Position numbers and translations under genes: made by a program
Shown: piece by piece, positions 43,554 through 53,629 of the stretch
How the letters are laid out: each line of letters starts with the position of its first letter
Numbering within the stretch: position 1 is the first letter of the stretch
The notes under the pieces: generated by a model
The model's input: the letters and a program-made list of their open reading frames with translations, nothing else
The model's database searches: none
Told to the model about the DNA's origin: nothing
NCBI GenBank assembly: GCA_017623505.1
Contig: JAGAOZ010000021.1
Span: 84,112 to 148,111, forward strand
Direction: 5' to 3'
Length of the DNA stretch: 64,000 bases
Origin: Alistipes sp.
GTDB taxonomy: Bacteria > Bacteroidota > Bacteroidia > Bacteroidales > Rikenellaceae

Positions 43554-43757
43554 TTACTGCTCCTGCTTTAGTAACTTCTCAACACCCTGCTCCACATGGT
43601 AAAGTCGTTGGCGGCACTGCTCCAAAAGAGCCGATGCACGCTTTACTTTCTGTTCTAACTCATCGACAGAAACCTGCTCGGAACGCATCTGAGAGAGAAT
43701 CTGCTCAACCTCGGCAATAGCTTCGGCGTAGGTTATTTGTTTCTTGCTCTGTGTCAT
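43554..43757 (-). CDS. xseB: Exodeoxyribonuclease VII small subunit
   Basis: This 67-residue protein shows the XseB pattern TYAEAIAEVEQILSQMRSEQ near the start and a second helix LEQKVKRASALLEQCRQRL. It forms the small subunit of exonuclease VII, which degrades single-stranded DNA from both ends. It begins 6 bp after xseA. Confidence 0.92.
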   Translation of the reverse strand: MTQSKKQITYAEAIAEVEQILSQMRSEQVSVDELEQKVKRASALLEQCRQRLYHVEQGVEKLLKQEQ

Positions 43758-43763
43758 TGTATC

Positions 43764-45017
43764 TTATTTTTTAATCTTCTCTATGCTTTGAACGACTGCC
43801 TCGACAACGCCATCGTGCAGCCTTATCAGTAATGGCTCCGAGGGGGTTAGCTCATCAATAGAACGAATAACTTTGTCGCCTTGGTGTACAACAGCGTAAC
43901 CTTTCGATAGGACATTCGTCGGATTGTGTAGCGTGACAGCCTCCGTAGCCGCTATCAGACGTAGGCGTTCCCTCTCCAAGGTTAGTGTGGTAAGCGAGCG
44001 TAGCTGCTCGTGCCGAAGTGAGAGGTGGGTGAGGTGCGTGGCAAGAAGCGACGTTGCACCCTGACGCAACTCATTTGATAGCTCGACAAGGCGCAGATTA
44101 GCCCTATTTAGGGCTATGGTCACACTATCGGCAAGCGTTGTGGCCTGCTCCTCCAACTTCGCCTCCAATGTTGCCATACCCTGCCAGAGGAAAGTTGCCA
44201 CAGCAGTAGGTGTTTTCAGTGGAGTATGTGCCACCATATCGACTACCGAGGTGTCTTTATCGTGACCGATACCCGTCAGCACAGGTAGCGGAAATTGTGC
44301 CACGACAGAGCTGAGCAGGTAGCTGTCAAAACAGCGTAAATCACTCACCGAGCCACCTCCACGTATGATGACAACGGCGTCAAACTCCTCCTCTCGCTCC
44401 ATAATGCGACTCAAAGCCTCCGTTGCAGCCATCTCGGCCTCTGCCCCCTGCACAACGCTCTCGAAGAGCTCGATGTGGAAGGCGTAGCCGCTGCTGCGCA
44501 GCTCATTGATAAAGTCACGATAGCCTGCCGACTCTCCACTTCCGACAACAGCGATGCGTTGTAGTAGTGTTGGGAGCGTCAAGCTACGATTCATATCCCA
44601 CACTCCGTCAGCCTTGAGCTGAGCGATAGTCTCTTGTCGTGCCCGCTCCGTCTCGCCTACGGTGTATGCCGAATCTATATCGGTGATGCGTAGCGAAAGG
44701 GAGTAGAGAGGGTGGTAGGTTACCATAACACGGCAGAGAATCTTCATTCCCGCTTGTAGTCGCTGCCCCGTTTGGCGGAGAAATATTGTGGAGAGCACTT
44801 GATAGTCCTGTCGCCAAATAACGGCGCGAGCCGAGGCGACAGCGGTGGTACGTTGTTGTTCCCCCTTCTCGATAAGCTCGATGTAGCAGTGGCCCGACGA
44901 ATTGACCTTCAACTCCGAAATCTCTGCTACAATCCATACAGGCAGCGGAAGCGACTGCTCCACAGCCGAACGGATGCGTTGCTGCAACTCGGAAAGGGTT
45001 ATATACTCTCTGCTCAT
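43764..45017 (-). CDS. xseA: Exodeoxyribonuclease VII large subunit
   Basis: This 417-residue protein has an N-terminal OB fold (residues about 5-105, LPVWIVAEISELKVNSSGHCYIELIEK) and the catalytic core with VIIRGGGSVSDLRCFDSYLLS near 225 and LTGIGHDKDTSVVDMVAHTPLKTPTA-type sequence after it. A long helical region and a tail ending with ALRIxL-like DGVVEAVV follow. It pairs with XseB encoded directly downstream. ATG at 45017 is preferred to the one two codons upstream. Confidence 0.94.
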   Translation of the reverse strand: MSREYITLSELQQRIRSAVEQSLPLPVWIVAEISELKVNSSGHCYIELIEKGEQQRTTAVASARAVIWRQDYQVLSTIFLRQTGQRLQAGMKILCRVMVTYHPLYSLSLRITDIDSAYTVGETERARQETIAQLKADGVWDMNRSLTLPTLLQRIAVVGSGESAGYRDFINELRSSGYAFHIELFESVVQGAEAEMAATEALSRIMEREEEFDAVVIIRGGGSVSDLRCFDSYLLSSVVAQFPLPVLTGIGHDKDTSVVDMVAHTPLKTPTAVATFLWQGMATLEAKLEEQATTLADSVTIALNRANLRLVELSNELRQGATSLLATHLTHLSLRHEQLRSLTTLTLERERLRLIAATEAVTLHNPTNVLSKGYAVVHQGDKVIRSIDELTPSEPLLIRLHDGVVEAVVQSIEKIKK

Positions 45018-45035
45018 CTCCACCTTGTCACTAAT

Positions 45036-45434
45036 CTAAAAATCCTCTTCGTCGAAATAAAAACCATCCATCAGAGCATCTATCTCACGACGCTCCTTCT
45101 TCGTTGGGCGGCCTGTGCCTCGCTCGCGAAAGACGAAGATGGTCTCGCGAGGAACTTGTAGCTTATCTAACTCCTCCTGAGGTGTTATGTTGAGGCAATA
45201 CGTAGGGACATTCTTCGCTCCCTGGCGTGAGCTGACCAACTCCAAGATCTTATACTGATAGGTGATGGGTTGCTTCTTGACGCTGATAACGTCGCCCTGC
45301 TTAACCTCTCGGGAGGGCTTACAGTAGCCGCCATTGACTAGGACACGGTTGTTGCGTATAGCGTCGGCAGCATCGCTGCGCGTCTTGAAGACACGCACAG
45401 CCCAGAGATATTTATCTAATCTTACATCTTCCAT
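45036..45434 (-). CDS. S4-domain RNA-binding protein (HSP15/RlbA-like)
   Basis: This 132-residue protein begins with an S4 domain, VRLDKYLWAVRVFKTRSDAA followed by VLVNGGYCKPSREVKQGD. This matches HSP15-type proteins that bind stalled 50S subunits carrying nascent tRNA. The C-terminal part, RERGTGRPTKKERREID, is basic. It lies 6 bp after ftsW and 12 bp before xseA in the long leftward operon. Confidence 0.87.
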   Translation of the reverse strand: MEDVRLDKYLWAVRVFKTRSDAADAIRNNRVLVNGGYCKPSREVKQGDVISVKKQPITYQYKILELVSSRQGAKNVPTYCLNITPQEELDKLQVPRETIFVFRERGTGRPTKKERREIDALMDGFYFDEEDF

Positions 45435-45440
45435 CGTAGA

Positions 45441-46871
45441 CTAATTTCCTGTATGTGAGCCCTCGTCATTCTGTCGGCTGACACTCAAAATCATACCCAG
45501 ACCAATGCACGTGAACAGAAGCGAGGAGCCTCCACGTGAGATAAGCGGCAGGGTTTGTCCCGTCTCGGGGATGATGTTCAGCGTCACCATAATATGCAGC
45601 AGAGCCTGCCCCGTGATAAGCAGGGCTATACCCAGTGCAAGCATAGCAGGGTACTTCTTCGGGCAGTGGTTGAAGATAGCAAAGGCACGGAAGAAGACCC
45701 AGACGTAAAGAGCCAACAAAAATATCGCTAAAATAATACCATACTCCTCGACAAAGAAGGCGAAGGCGTAGTCACTTTCGGGGTGTGTCATCTCGACGCG
45801 GATAGCACTCTGCCCTGCACCTTGCCCCATAACGCTGCCATCGTGGATAGCAACCATAGCTCGCTCGGTATCGCTAAGCTTCAAAGCAGGGACCTCCGTG
45901 CGGTCGGCAAACCACACATCCCACCACGTTGTAAGACGTCCACTTGCCGTAGAGCTGCGTCCCAACCCCAATATCGAGACAAACATCATAGCCACCAAAG
46001 CCCACTTCACCAAACGGAAAATATCGCTCCAGCTCACTCTGCCTATATAGAGCATAGCCAGCGAGAGCATAAAGACAATGAGTGCCGACGAGGTGTGTGA
46101 CGGCAAAATAACGGCACATGATAGGCCAATAGGGACAAATATCGGCCAGCCACCATAAGCCCACACTTCAAGATTCTCTTTGCGATTCCACTGCCAGAAT
46201 TTCAGTGTCGGGATGATGCTGCGACGACGGATGGTATCTTGACGGCGTGATAGCTGGTAAGCCAGATACATAATGACGGCAATCTTCAGTAGCTCCGACG
46301 GCTGAAACCTGAAACCTCCGATAGAGAACCAGCGGGCGGCACCGTTGATGGTTGTACCTGTGAAATAGACCGCTAAGGTCATCACAAGGGCAGCACCCCA
46401 CACCCACGGAGAGATAGCTTGATAGAAACGGCTATTGAAACGGTGTGCAACAAAGAGAGCACCACCACTAAGCATGATGAGTGCCAGCTGAGCCTTCAAA
46501 AAGCCACCCGAAGAGAGCGACGAGTTGGCACTATAAGCCATCTTCGCCGTCGAGGAGTAGACAACAAGCACCGAGATAGTAAGAAGCGCGATAATAATGA
46601 CCCACAGCACCCTGTCACCACCAAAGAAACGTTTGATGGTGTGGTCAAGGAGTGAGGGGCGTGGCTCGGCGGGCTCGGTGGCCGGCTTAGCCGGTTCGGC
46701 CTCCTCGCTGAGTTGTTCATCCTGCTCATCCTCCTTGTCGGACTCTTCCGACAACTCGACAGGCTCCTCAGCGGCGGTCTGCGCAGAAGCCTTATGTGCA
46801 GACTCCTCAGCAGGTAGCTCCTCCTCGATGCGTTGTACGTACTTCGATATATCCTTCTTAGGCTCTGTCAT
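45441..46871 (-). CDS. ftsW: FtsW, septal peptidoglycan glycosyltransferase
   Basis: This 476-residue SEDS protein begins with an acidic, Glu/Ala/Pro-rich cytoplasmic extension of about 90 residues, unusual in length, then has ten or so membrane segments. Family motifs are GAARWFSIGGFRFQPSELLKIAVI near residue 185 (written here in part), the catalytic-loop region and the ending ETGQTLPLISRGGSSLL near 445. It polymerises lipid II at the septum with FtsI. It ends the recognisable division cluster in this window. Confidence 0.95.
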   Translation of the reverse strand: MTEPKKDISKYVQRIEEELPAEESAHKASAQTAAEEPVELSEESDKEDEQDEQLSEEAEPAKPATEPAEPRPSLLDHTIKRFFGGDRVLWVIIIALLTISVLVVYSSTAKMAYSANSSLSSGGFLKAQLALIMLSGGALFVAHRFNSRFYQAISPWVWGAALVMTLAVYFTGTTINGAARWFSIGGFRFQPSELLKIAVIMYLAYQLSRRQDTIRRRSIIPTLKFWQWNRKENLEVWAYGGWPIFVPIGLSCAVILPSHTSSALIVFMLSLAMLYIGRVSWSDIFRLVKWALVAMMFVSILGLGRSSTASGRLTTWWDVWFADRTEVPALKLSDTERAMVAIHDGSVMGQGAGQSAIRVEMTHPESDYAFAFFVEEYGIILAIFLLALYVWVFFRAFAIFNHCPKKYPAMLALGIALLITGQALLHIMVTLNIIPETGQTLPLISRGGSSLLFTCIGLGMILSVSRQNDEGSHTGN

Positions 46872-46887
46872 ACTTGAAAACTCTTGC

Positions 46888-48243
46888 TTACTTCAAAACA
46901 TTCTCCGCAACCCACTGCTTGAAGAGTCGGCCACGCTGCTCGTAGTTTTTGAACAAGTCAAAGCTTGCGCAGGCCGGTGAGAGCAACACCGCATCACCAC
47001 TCTGGGCCAGACGGCGTGCCGCCGCAAGTGCCTCGTCGAGCGAAGCATAGCTCTCTACAACGGGAACAACGCCTGCAAACTCACGCTCCAACTTAGCGTT
47101 ATCCAATCCCATGCAGACCAAAGCCTTGACTTTCTGGCGGGCAAACTCCTTGAGCGGGGTGTAGTCGTTTCCCTTATCTGTACCTCCGGCAATCCAAACC
47201 GTAGGGCGTTTCATACTCTGCAAGGCGTACCATACCGAATCGACGTTAGTAGCCTTCGAGTCATTAATCCATAACACGCCATCGCGCTCTCCGGCAGGCT
47301 CCAAGCGGTGCTCAACAGGTGAGAACGAGTAGAGCGACTGCTCGATAGAGGAGCGCTCAACACCCGCAGCCAGAGCAGCCAACGAAGCCGCCATAGCGTT
47401 ATAGCAGTTGTGTAGCCCCTGAATCTTCAGCTTTGAGGTGTCAATAGTAAGCGAGCGTTTAGCGACGCGTGCCGTGAACTCCTCGCCTATAAGACAAGCA
47501 TCGCCAGCTCCGCTTGCAACAGAACACTTCGCCATAAAAGGCATCAGACGTTGGTTTGATGACAGGCGTTCCACCTGAGCGGCAACAACCTCATCATCAG
47601 CCGAGTAGATGAACACCGAACGAGAGCTTTGGTTGCGTGTGATACGCATCTTCGAAGCCACGTAGTTGTCGAAGCAATAGTCGTAGCGGTCCAAGTGGTC
47701 GGGGGTGATGTTCATCAACAGCGCAATATCGGCGCGGAAGTCAAACATGCCGTCGAGCTGGAAAGAGCTGAGCTCCAAGACATACCAATCGTGCGGCTCA
47801 ACAGCCACTTGGTAGGCGAAGCTCTCGCCTATATTACCTCCCAAACCGACATCGTAGCCGGCATCGGAGAGAATCTTATAGATAAGCGAGGTGGTTGTGG
47901 TCTTACCATTTGAGCCGGTGATGCAGATTGTGCGAGAGCGACCTTTATAGCGGAAGGCAAACTCCATCTCCGAGATAATCGGGATGTTACGCTCGCGCAG
48001 AGCCTGCACGACGGGGGCCTTGTCGGGAATACCCGGCGACTTGATAACCTCATCGGCAGAGAGGATTCGCTCCATGGTGTGAGAGCCCTGCTCGTAGGGA
48101 ATATCCCACTCTTGCAGAATACGGCAATAACGTTCGGCAATAGTGCCAGCATCACTCAAAAAGACATCGAAACCCTGCTTTCGCGCAAGTACGGCAGAGC
48201 CATAACCGCTGATGCCGCCACCTAAAACTACTATCTTTTTCAT
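46888..48243 (-). CDS. murD: UDP-N-acetylmuramoylalanine--D-glutamate ligase
   Basis: This 451-residue cytoplasmic ligase adds D-Glu to UDP-MurNAc-L-Ala. The N-terminal domain has VLGGGISGYGSAVLARKQG, the central ATPase loop is ITGSNGKTTTTSLI near residue 115, and the C-terminal domain has VEHRLEPAGERDGVLWINDSKATN near 310. It lies 26 bp after mraY and 16 bp before ftsW. Confidence 0.96.
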   Translation of the reverse strand: MKKIVVLGGGISGYGSAVLARKQGFDVFLSDAGTIAERYCRILQEWDIPYEQGSHTMERILSADEVIKSPGIPDKAPVVQALRERNIPIISEMEFAFRYKGRSRTICITGSNGKTTTTSLIYKILSDAGYDVGLGGNIGESFAYQVAVEPHDWYVLELSSFQLDGMFDFRADIALLMNITPDHLDRYDYCFDNYVASKMRITRNQSSRSVFIYSADDEVVAAQVERLSSNQRLMPFMAKCSVASGAGDACLIGEEFTARVAKRSLTIDTSKLKIQGLHNCYNAMAASLAALAAGVERSSIEQSLYSFSPVEHRLEPAGERDGVLWINDSKATNVDSVWYALQSMKRPTVWIAGGTDKGNDYTPLKEFARQKVKALVCMGLDNAKLEREFAGVVPVVESYASLDEALAAARRLAQSGDAVLLSPACASFDLFKNYEQRGRLFKQWVAENVLK

Positions 48244-48269
48244 CGTAAAAATCTCCTAATAATAAACCT

Positions 48270-49511
48270 TTATCGCATCTTGAGTGTCATCAGCGTAATG
48301 GCACACAGCAAAATCGAGACGATGAAGAAACGTTGTACAATCTTTGTCTCAAATATGCCACCCTTTTGGTAGTGGTGGTGTAGTGGTGCCATGCGGAATA
48401 TACGGCGTCCCTCGCCATAGCGACGTTTGGTGTATTGGAACCAACCAACCTGCAAGATAACCGAGATAGACTCTGCGAAATAGAGTCCGCAGAGCAGTGG
48501 CAGGAGTAGCTCCTTACGTATACACATAGCGAACAGCGCAATGATACCTCCGATGGCCAAAGAGCCTGTGTCGCCCATAAAAATCTGAGCCGGGTATGAG
48601 TTATACCACAAGAAGCCCAGCAGCGCACCTGCCATAGCGGCGGCAAAGATAACCAGCTCCGCCGAGCCCGGAATATACATGATATTGAGGTAGTCGGCGT
48701 ATATTATATGGCCCGAAAGATATGCTAACGCTCCCAAAACGACAACTATCGGGACAGAGACCGAAGTCAGCAGACCATCCAATCCGTCGGTGAGGTTTGC
48801 TCCATTTGAGACGCAGAGCAACAGTGCCGTAGCAACCAGAACATAGAGCAGCCAAGTGTTATCAACAGCACCACCTACGAGCTGACCGTAGTCAAATTCG
48901 TTGTCTTTGACAAATGGGATGGTTGTCTTGGTTGAGGTTTTGGGCTGAGGCTCAATGGATACGTGCTGCACCTCGTCAATGTAGTGATTACCTTGAGCAT
49001 CGACGATAAGATGCTCGGTGGTCTCGGTGCGTGTCTCGTGTACTACAACATCGCTCGAATACCACATCATAGTACCTACGATAAAGCCCAGCGCAACCTG
49101 TCCTACAACCTTGAAACGAGGCTTCAGGCCGGCTTTGTTGTGGCGGAAGGTCTTGATGTAGTCGTCCAAAAAGCCGACACCGCCCAACCATACAGCCGAG
49201 ATAATCATAATCTGAACATAGATATTGTCGAGGCGACCGACAAGCAGCGTAGGGATAAGGACTGCCACCAAGATAAGCAAACCTCCCATCGTCGGGGTGC
49301 CCTTCTTTGAAAGCTCGCCATCCAGTCCCAGGTTACGAATCTCCTCGCCAATCTGGTGACGGCGGAGGTAGTTGATAATGGGACGGCCCAGCAAAATGGT
49401 AATAAGCAACGCCAAAATAACGGCTACTGCCGCTCGGAACGAGATGTATTGAAACATACCCGAACCAGGAACATCGTGTTCGTCCAAGAAACGGAACAAA
49501 GAGTAAAGCAT
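48270..49511 (-). CDS. mraY: Phospho-N-acetylmuramoyl-pentapeptide transferase
   Basis: This 413-residue inner-membrane enzyme makes lipid I from UDP-MurNAc-pentapeptide and undecaprenyl phosphate. It has GTPTMGGLLILVA near residue 75, FLDDYIKTFRHNKAGL near 117, NLTDGLDGLLTSVS near 240 and FMGDTGSLAIGGI near 320, with the catalytic Asp residues in the last two. A polar insert of about 60 residues (about 160-220) between membrane segments makes it longer than proteobacterial MraY, as is common in Bacteroidetes. Confidence 0.96.
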   Translation of the reverse strand: MLYSLFRFLDEHDVPGSGMFQYISFRAAVAVILALLITILLGRPIINYLRRHQIGEEIRNLGLDGELSKKGTPTMGGLLILVAVLIPTLLVGRLDNIYVQIMIISAVWLGGVGFLDDYIKTFRHNKAGLKPRFKVVGQVALGFIVGTMMWYSSDVVVHETRTETTEHLIVDAQGNHYIDEVQHVSIEPQPKTSTKTTIPFVKDNEFDYGQLVGGAVDNTWLLYVLVATALLLCVSNGANLTDGLDGLLTSVSVPIVVVLGALAYLSGHIIYADYLNIMYIPGSAELVIFAAAMAGALLGFLWYNSYPAQIFMGDTGSLAIGGIIALFAMCIRKELLLPLLCGLYFAESISVILQVGWFQYTKRRYGEGRRIFRMAPLHHHYQKGGIFETKIVQRFFIVSILLCAITLMTLKMR

Positions 49512-49550
49512 TGTTGTTTAGTTGTTTATCTGTTTTGTAATTCAAATTTC

Positions 49551-51005
49551 TTACTTCATCTGCTCAAAAGCAGCACGTATCTCTTCGCGGTCGTCGAAAT
49601 GAATCTTCTCCGAGCCGATAATCTGATAATCCTCGTGGCCCTTTCCGGCAATCAGGATAATATCGCCCGCTTGTGCCAACATAGCGGCAGTGGCGATAGC
49701 TTGACGACGGTCCGTGATGCGCAACATACGGCAGCCGGCAACAGCTCCTGCGACAATGTCGTCCAAAATCTTTTCGGGATTCTCGGTGCGGGGGTTGTCC
49801 GAAGTGAAGATAACCGTGTCGGCGCGCTCAGAGGCTATACGTCCCATCTCAGGGCGTTTGGTTGCATCGCGGTCACCGCCACAACCACAAACTACAATCA
49901 TGCGGTTGCCCTCACGGCGAATCTCGTCGATAGTGTCGATAACATTCTCCAGCGCATCGGGCGTATGGGCATAATCGACGATAGCCGTCACCCCGTTGGC
50001 TGAGCGGATAGGCTCAAAGCGACCGGCTACCGAATGGAGCATACTCATCACACGCAGCACCTCGCCCTTCTCGCAGCCGAGAAGACGTGCCGCCGAGTAT
50101 ACTGCCAAAAGGTTGGCGGCATTGAAGCGGCCTAAGAAATTTACCCAAAGCTCCTCGCCGTCGATTTGCAACAGCATGCCGTCAAAGTGCATCTCCAAAA
50201 GCTTGCACTTAAAGTCGGCAGCCGAACGCAGTGAGTAACGATAGGTGCGGGCTTTGGTATTTTGTAACATAACCTCGCCGTTGCGGTCATCGACATTGAC
50301 CACAGCAAACGCCTGCTTCGAGAGGGAGTCAAACAGTCCCTTCTTCGCCTTGATGTACTCGGCAAAGGTGCCGTGGTAGTCCAGATGGTCGTGTGTGAGG
50401 TTGGTGAAGATAGCTCCGCGGAACTTCAAACCACGGATACGTTGCTGCACGACCGAGTGAGAAGAGACCTCCATAAAGCAGTGCGTGCAGCCGCTATCGA
50501 CCATCTCGCGAAGCATTTGGTTGAGGCGGATAACGTCGGGTGTGGTGTGTGTCGAAGGTATGGTGCGCTCGCCGATGCGGTAGACAACCGTCGAAATCAA
50601 ACCCGATGGGTGGCCCATGGCGTTAAACATATCATATAGCAACGTTGCAATGGTGGTCTTGCCATTAGTGCCGGTCACTCCGACAAGGGCGAGCTCGTGC
50701 GACGGATTGCCGTAGAATGCTGCGGCCATATCAGCCATAGCTGTTGTTGAGTTCTCGACAACAACATAGCTCACGCCGTGGTTGCATATCTTAGGCAGTT
50801 GCTCACACACCACAACGCTTGCACCGGCAGCAACAGCGCCGTCAATGAAGCGGTGACCATCGACCTGAGTGCCTCGCAGTGCAAAGAAGCAGTCGCCACC
50901 TCCCACAGCGCGTGAGTCGTAGGTTAGATGATTGACTGCAACATCCTCTGCCCCCACAATCGACTTTACATCGACGCCTTGCAACAGACTTTTCAAATCT
51001 TTCAT
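49551..51005 (-). CDS. murE: UDP-MurNAc-tripeptide synthetase, meso-DAP type
   Basis: This 484-residue ligase adds the third residue of the stem peptide. The ATP loop GVTGTNGKTTIATLLYDM is near residue 105. The residue-selecting motif reads TSDNPRTENP, and DNPR is the signature for meso-diaminopimelate rather than lysine. This agrees with ddh in the same window. A start four codons upstream is possible but MKDLKSLLQG is more usual. It lies between ftsI and mraY. Confidence 0.95.
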   Translation of the reverse strand: MKDLKSLLQGVDVKSIVGAEDVAVNHLTYDSRAVGGGDCFFALRGTQVDGHRFIDGAVAAGASVVVCEQLPKICNHGVSYVVVENSTTAMADMAAAFYGNPSHELALVGVTGTNGKTTIATLLYDMFNAMGHPSGLISTVVYRIGERTIPSTHTTPDVIRLNQMLREMVDSGCTHCFMEVSSHSVVQQRIRGLKFRGAIFTNLTHDHLDYHGTFAEYIKAKKGLFDSLSKQAFAVVNVDDRNGEVMLQNTKARTYRYSLRSAADFKCKLLEMHFDGMLLQIDGEELWVNFLGRFNAANLLAVYSAARLLGCEKGEVLRVMSMLHSVAGRFEPIRSANGVTAIVDYAHTPDALENVIDTIDEIRREGNRMIVVCGCGGDRDATKRPEMGRIASERADTVIFTSDNPRTENPEKILDDIVAGAVAGCRMLRITDRRQAIATAAMLAQAGDIILIAGKGHEDYQIIGSEKIHFDDREEIRAAFEQMK

Positions 51006-51027
51006 ATACTTTCTCAAATTAATTTTT

Positions 51028-53202
51028 CTACTTCAAACTAATCTCTATGCTCCTCACATCGGTCAATACCGTGCCAGGCTCTATGCTCTGCTCGGCGACA
51101 GCACCCTTGCCTGTAAAGCTGACCTCCAAACCACGCGACTCCAGAGCGTAGAGCGCATCTTTGAGGCCCATTCCGCGAACATCAGGCATAATACTGTCTG
51201 CCACGGGTTGCGCCACGCCGGCGTAGTTGCTCTTAACCACCTCCGGACGTTTCGAACCATCTCCCTCAAAAGAGAAGCTCTCGCGCCAACCGCCGTCACG
51301 ATACATCAGGTAATCGACAATCTCGCGACATACAGGGCCTGCCAACGTCGCACCGTGGTACCTTGGTGTGCGGGCCTTCTCGGCGTAGATGACCGTGATG
51401 ATGGAGTATTTCGGCTTATCAAATGGGTAGAACAGAGCTACACTACCCAGATAGTGATTGTCATCATAGACGACGCCCGACTGGCTGACTCTGGCTGTAC
51501 CCGTCTTTGCTCCGAGGTTGTAGCGGAGAGTGTCGCCAAAGATTTTCTTTCCCGTACCGCTGACGACAACCTCACGCAGACACTCACGAACAATCTTGAG
51601 CGTGCTGTCCGAACAGACCTTATCGACCAAAACCCTCACAGGAAACTCCTCAACAACCTTGTCGCCTTGGCGAATCTGTGTCACAAGGCGTGGGGCAACC
51701 ATGCAACCTCCGTTTGCTATGGCGTTGTAGAGCGTCAGCGTGTGGATTGGGGCGAGCTCGACCACGTAGCCGTAACCCATATTAGGGAGTGTGTGGGCAT
51801 TCCACGTCTTGGCTAATCGGGGTGCTGCCTCGCCTAAACGGTCTAATCCCATTTTTTGGTCAAGGTGCAAACCTTGCAGGAATGTATTATACTCCTTAGG
51901 GCGATTCTTGTAATGTTCGTAGATAGCCGTCGTAAAATAGACGTTCGATGACTCGGCAAAGGCCTTTTTTAAATCGACGTAATTTCCGATTGGGTGGTCA
52001 TCGGTAATATTCGGACCTCTATCTCCTCCCACCTGTACGGTCTGACCGTTGTGGGTGTCGTATTGCTGCGCAGGAGACATCTTACAATCATCCAGCAAAG
52101 CCAGCATCGCCGCGAGCTTAAAGGTTGAGCCCGGCTCCATAGGGCGACGTATGCCGTTGTCGTATCCTTCGTAATACTTGCCACTGCTTCTGGCAGTCTC
52201 GGAGAGATTGACCATAGCCAAAATATCGCCTGTGGCCACCTCCATAACTATCGTCGTACCCCAAACAGCGTCGTTTGCGACCAGCTGCTCACGCAGTGCT
52301 GCGTCGGCGATATGTTGTAACTCAGGGTCCAAAGTGGTCACAATATCCTTTCCATTGACGGCATCGACATTCTTATCGCTGTGAACAACACGTGAGTAGC
52401 CTCGTGCGATACGTTGGCGTGTGACAACGCTGTGTGTAGCCTTCAGCTCCTCTTGATAGGCGTGCTCAATACCATACGCACCGCGGTCTCCGATATTTCC
52501 CAATGTTCGACGGCCCAGCTCATCGTATGGATAGGCTCTATTATCGTCGGGCTTCAAGCTGTACGTAACGCCCATATTCATATTCAGGATAGGGTAGGTC
52601 TTCAATACCTGCCACTCGCTGTAATCTATGCTGCGAGGTAGGACATTGACAGGGTGGTGGTCACGTATCGTATCGTAGACGCGTACGCTTATCTTGTTGC
52701 CCCAGATACGGTCCCAAATCATCTGCAAGAAGCCCGTTTCGCGGTAGACAAGCTCATTACGCTTGGTGTCGATGACCTTGAAACGCTCTTTGCGGTAGTC
52801 ATAAAAGACCTTGGCGTATTGCTCAGGGGTGCGGTCGCCAAAGTATGCCGAGAGGAGTTTAGATAGAGAATCGACCTGCTCCTCGAAGAGCTCCTCGGAG
52901 TCGAAACCCTCACTCGCCATATCAAACTGCACCTTGTAACGAAGCACAGAGATTGCCAAAGGGTCGCCGTGGCGGCTCAGAATAGTGCCGCGTCGTGCAT
53001 ATATCGAGTCGGGGAAGAAGATGCGGCTGCGGACCTTGATGGAGTTTAAATCAACCTCCTCACTGAAGGCAGAAACCCAAATCAGACGTCCGACGATAAA
53101 AAGAGCAATGAGCACAAAAACTAAATATAGTTTCTGCACTCGACGCGCCATTTCGCCACGAACATCGCCCTTATCCCTATTTGTTTTGGTCGTCTTTGCC
53201 AT
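51028..53202 (-). CDS. ftsI: FtsI, septal transpeptidase with PASTA domain
   Basis: This 724-residue class B penicillin-binding protein has one N-terminal membrane segment (about 24-46), a dimerisation domain and a transpeptidase domain. The transpeptidase motifs are STFK (in MEPGSTFKLAAML, near 357), SSN and KTG (in GAKTGTARVS, near 570). A single PASTA domain forms the C-terminus (from VMPDVRGMGL-like sequence near 675). It crosslinks septal peptidoglycan and acts with FtsW. The PASTA ending is typical for the phylum but absent from E. coli FtsI. Confidence 0.95.
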   Translation of the reverse strand: MAKTTKTNRDKGDVRGEMARRVQKLYLVFVLIALFIVGRLIWVSAFSEEVDLNSIKVRSRIFFPDSIYARRGTILSRHGDPLAISVLRYKVQFDMASEGFDSEELFEEQVDSLSKLLSAYFGDRTPEQYAKVFYDYRKERFKVIDTKRNELVYRETGFLQMIWDRIWGNKISVRVYDTIRDHHPVNVLPRSIDYSEWQVLKTYPILNMNMGVTYSLKPDDNRAYPYDELGRRTLGNIGDRGAYGIEHAYQEELKATHSVVTRQRIARGYSRVVHSDKNVDAVNGKDIVTTLDPELQHIADAALREQLVANDAVWGTTIVMEVATGDILAMVNLSETARSSGKYYEGYDNGIRRPMEPGSTFKLAAMLALLDDCKMSPAQQYDTHNGQTVQVGGDRGPNITDDHPIGNYVDLKKAFAESSNVYFTTAIYEHYKNRPKEYNTFLQGLHLDQKMGLDRLGEAAPRLAKTWNAHTLPNMGYGYVVELAPIHTLTLYNAIANGGCMVAPRLVTQIRQGDKVVEEFPVRVLVDKVCSDSTLKIVRECLREVVVSGTGKKIFGDTLRYNLGAKTGTARVSQSGVVYDDNHYLGSVALFYPFDKPKYSIITVIYAEKARTPRYHGATLAGPVCREIVDYLMYRDGGWRESFSFEGDGSKRPEVVKSNYAGVAQPVADSIMPDVRGMGLKDALYALESRGLEVSFTGKGAVAEQSIEPGTVLTDVRSIEISLK

Positions 53203-53235
53203 TAATAATAAACTTTTGCTGCTCTCGCCGCATGG

Positions 53236-53625
53236 TTAATGTGCTGAGCGCGGGTCCTGCATAATAATTCCTCTCTGCTCCAAGTCGTCGTGAACAGCAT
53301 CATACGAGGTGCGTTGATATAGCTCCTCCTGCAAACGGATAGAGCGTTCCTGTACCAAGCGCAGCTCCTTCTCGGCCTTAGCATAGCGCATATCGGCATA
53401 AAGCACCATGAACATAACCACGATGCTCACAAAACACATCGCCGCCATCGCAGCAAAGTAGCGATAGTTGCTCTTCAGTGAGTGTGTTAGCAATATATCG
53501 CCCGAAAAAATCTGCCTAAAGAGTCGCCCTGCCCACTTCGATATGGAGCCTTTGGTGCGGGTGGCCTCATTACGAGGCCCGGCAGCGGGGGTTGTCTGCT
53601 CTGTGCTATCTACCTTCTTTGCCAT
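53236..53625 (-). CDS. ftsL: FtsL-like division protein
   Basis: This 129-residue bitopic protein has a cytoplasmic N-terminus, a membrane segment around residues 55-77 (YFAAMAAMCFVSIVVMFMVL) and a periplasmic heptad-like region AKEKELRLVQERSIRLQEE-type. Sequence similarity in FtsL is low, so the call rests on topology, size and location between rsmH (4 bp) and ftsI (33 bp). Confidence 0.85.
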   Translation of the reverse strand: MAKKVDSTEQTTPAAGPRNEATRTKGSISKWAGRLFRQIFSGDILLTHSLKSNYRYFAAMAAMCFVSIVVMFMVLYADMRYAKAEKELRLVQERSIRLQEELYQRTSYDAVHDDLEQRGIIMQDPRSAH

Positions 53626-53629
53626 CGCA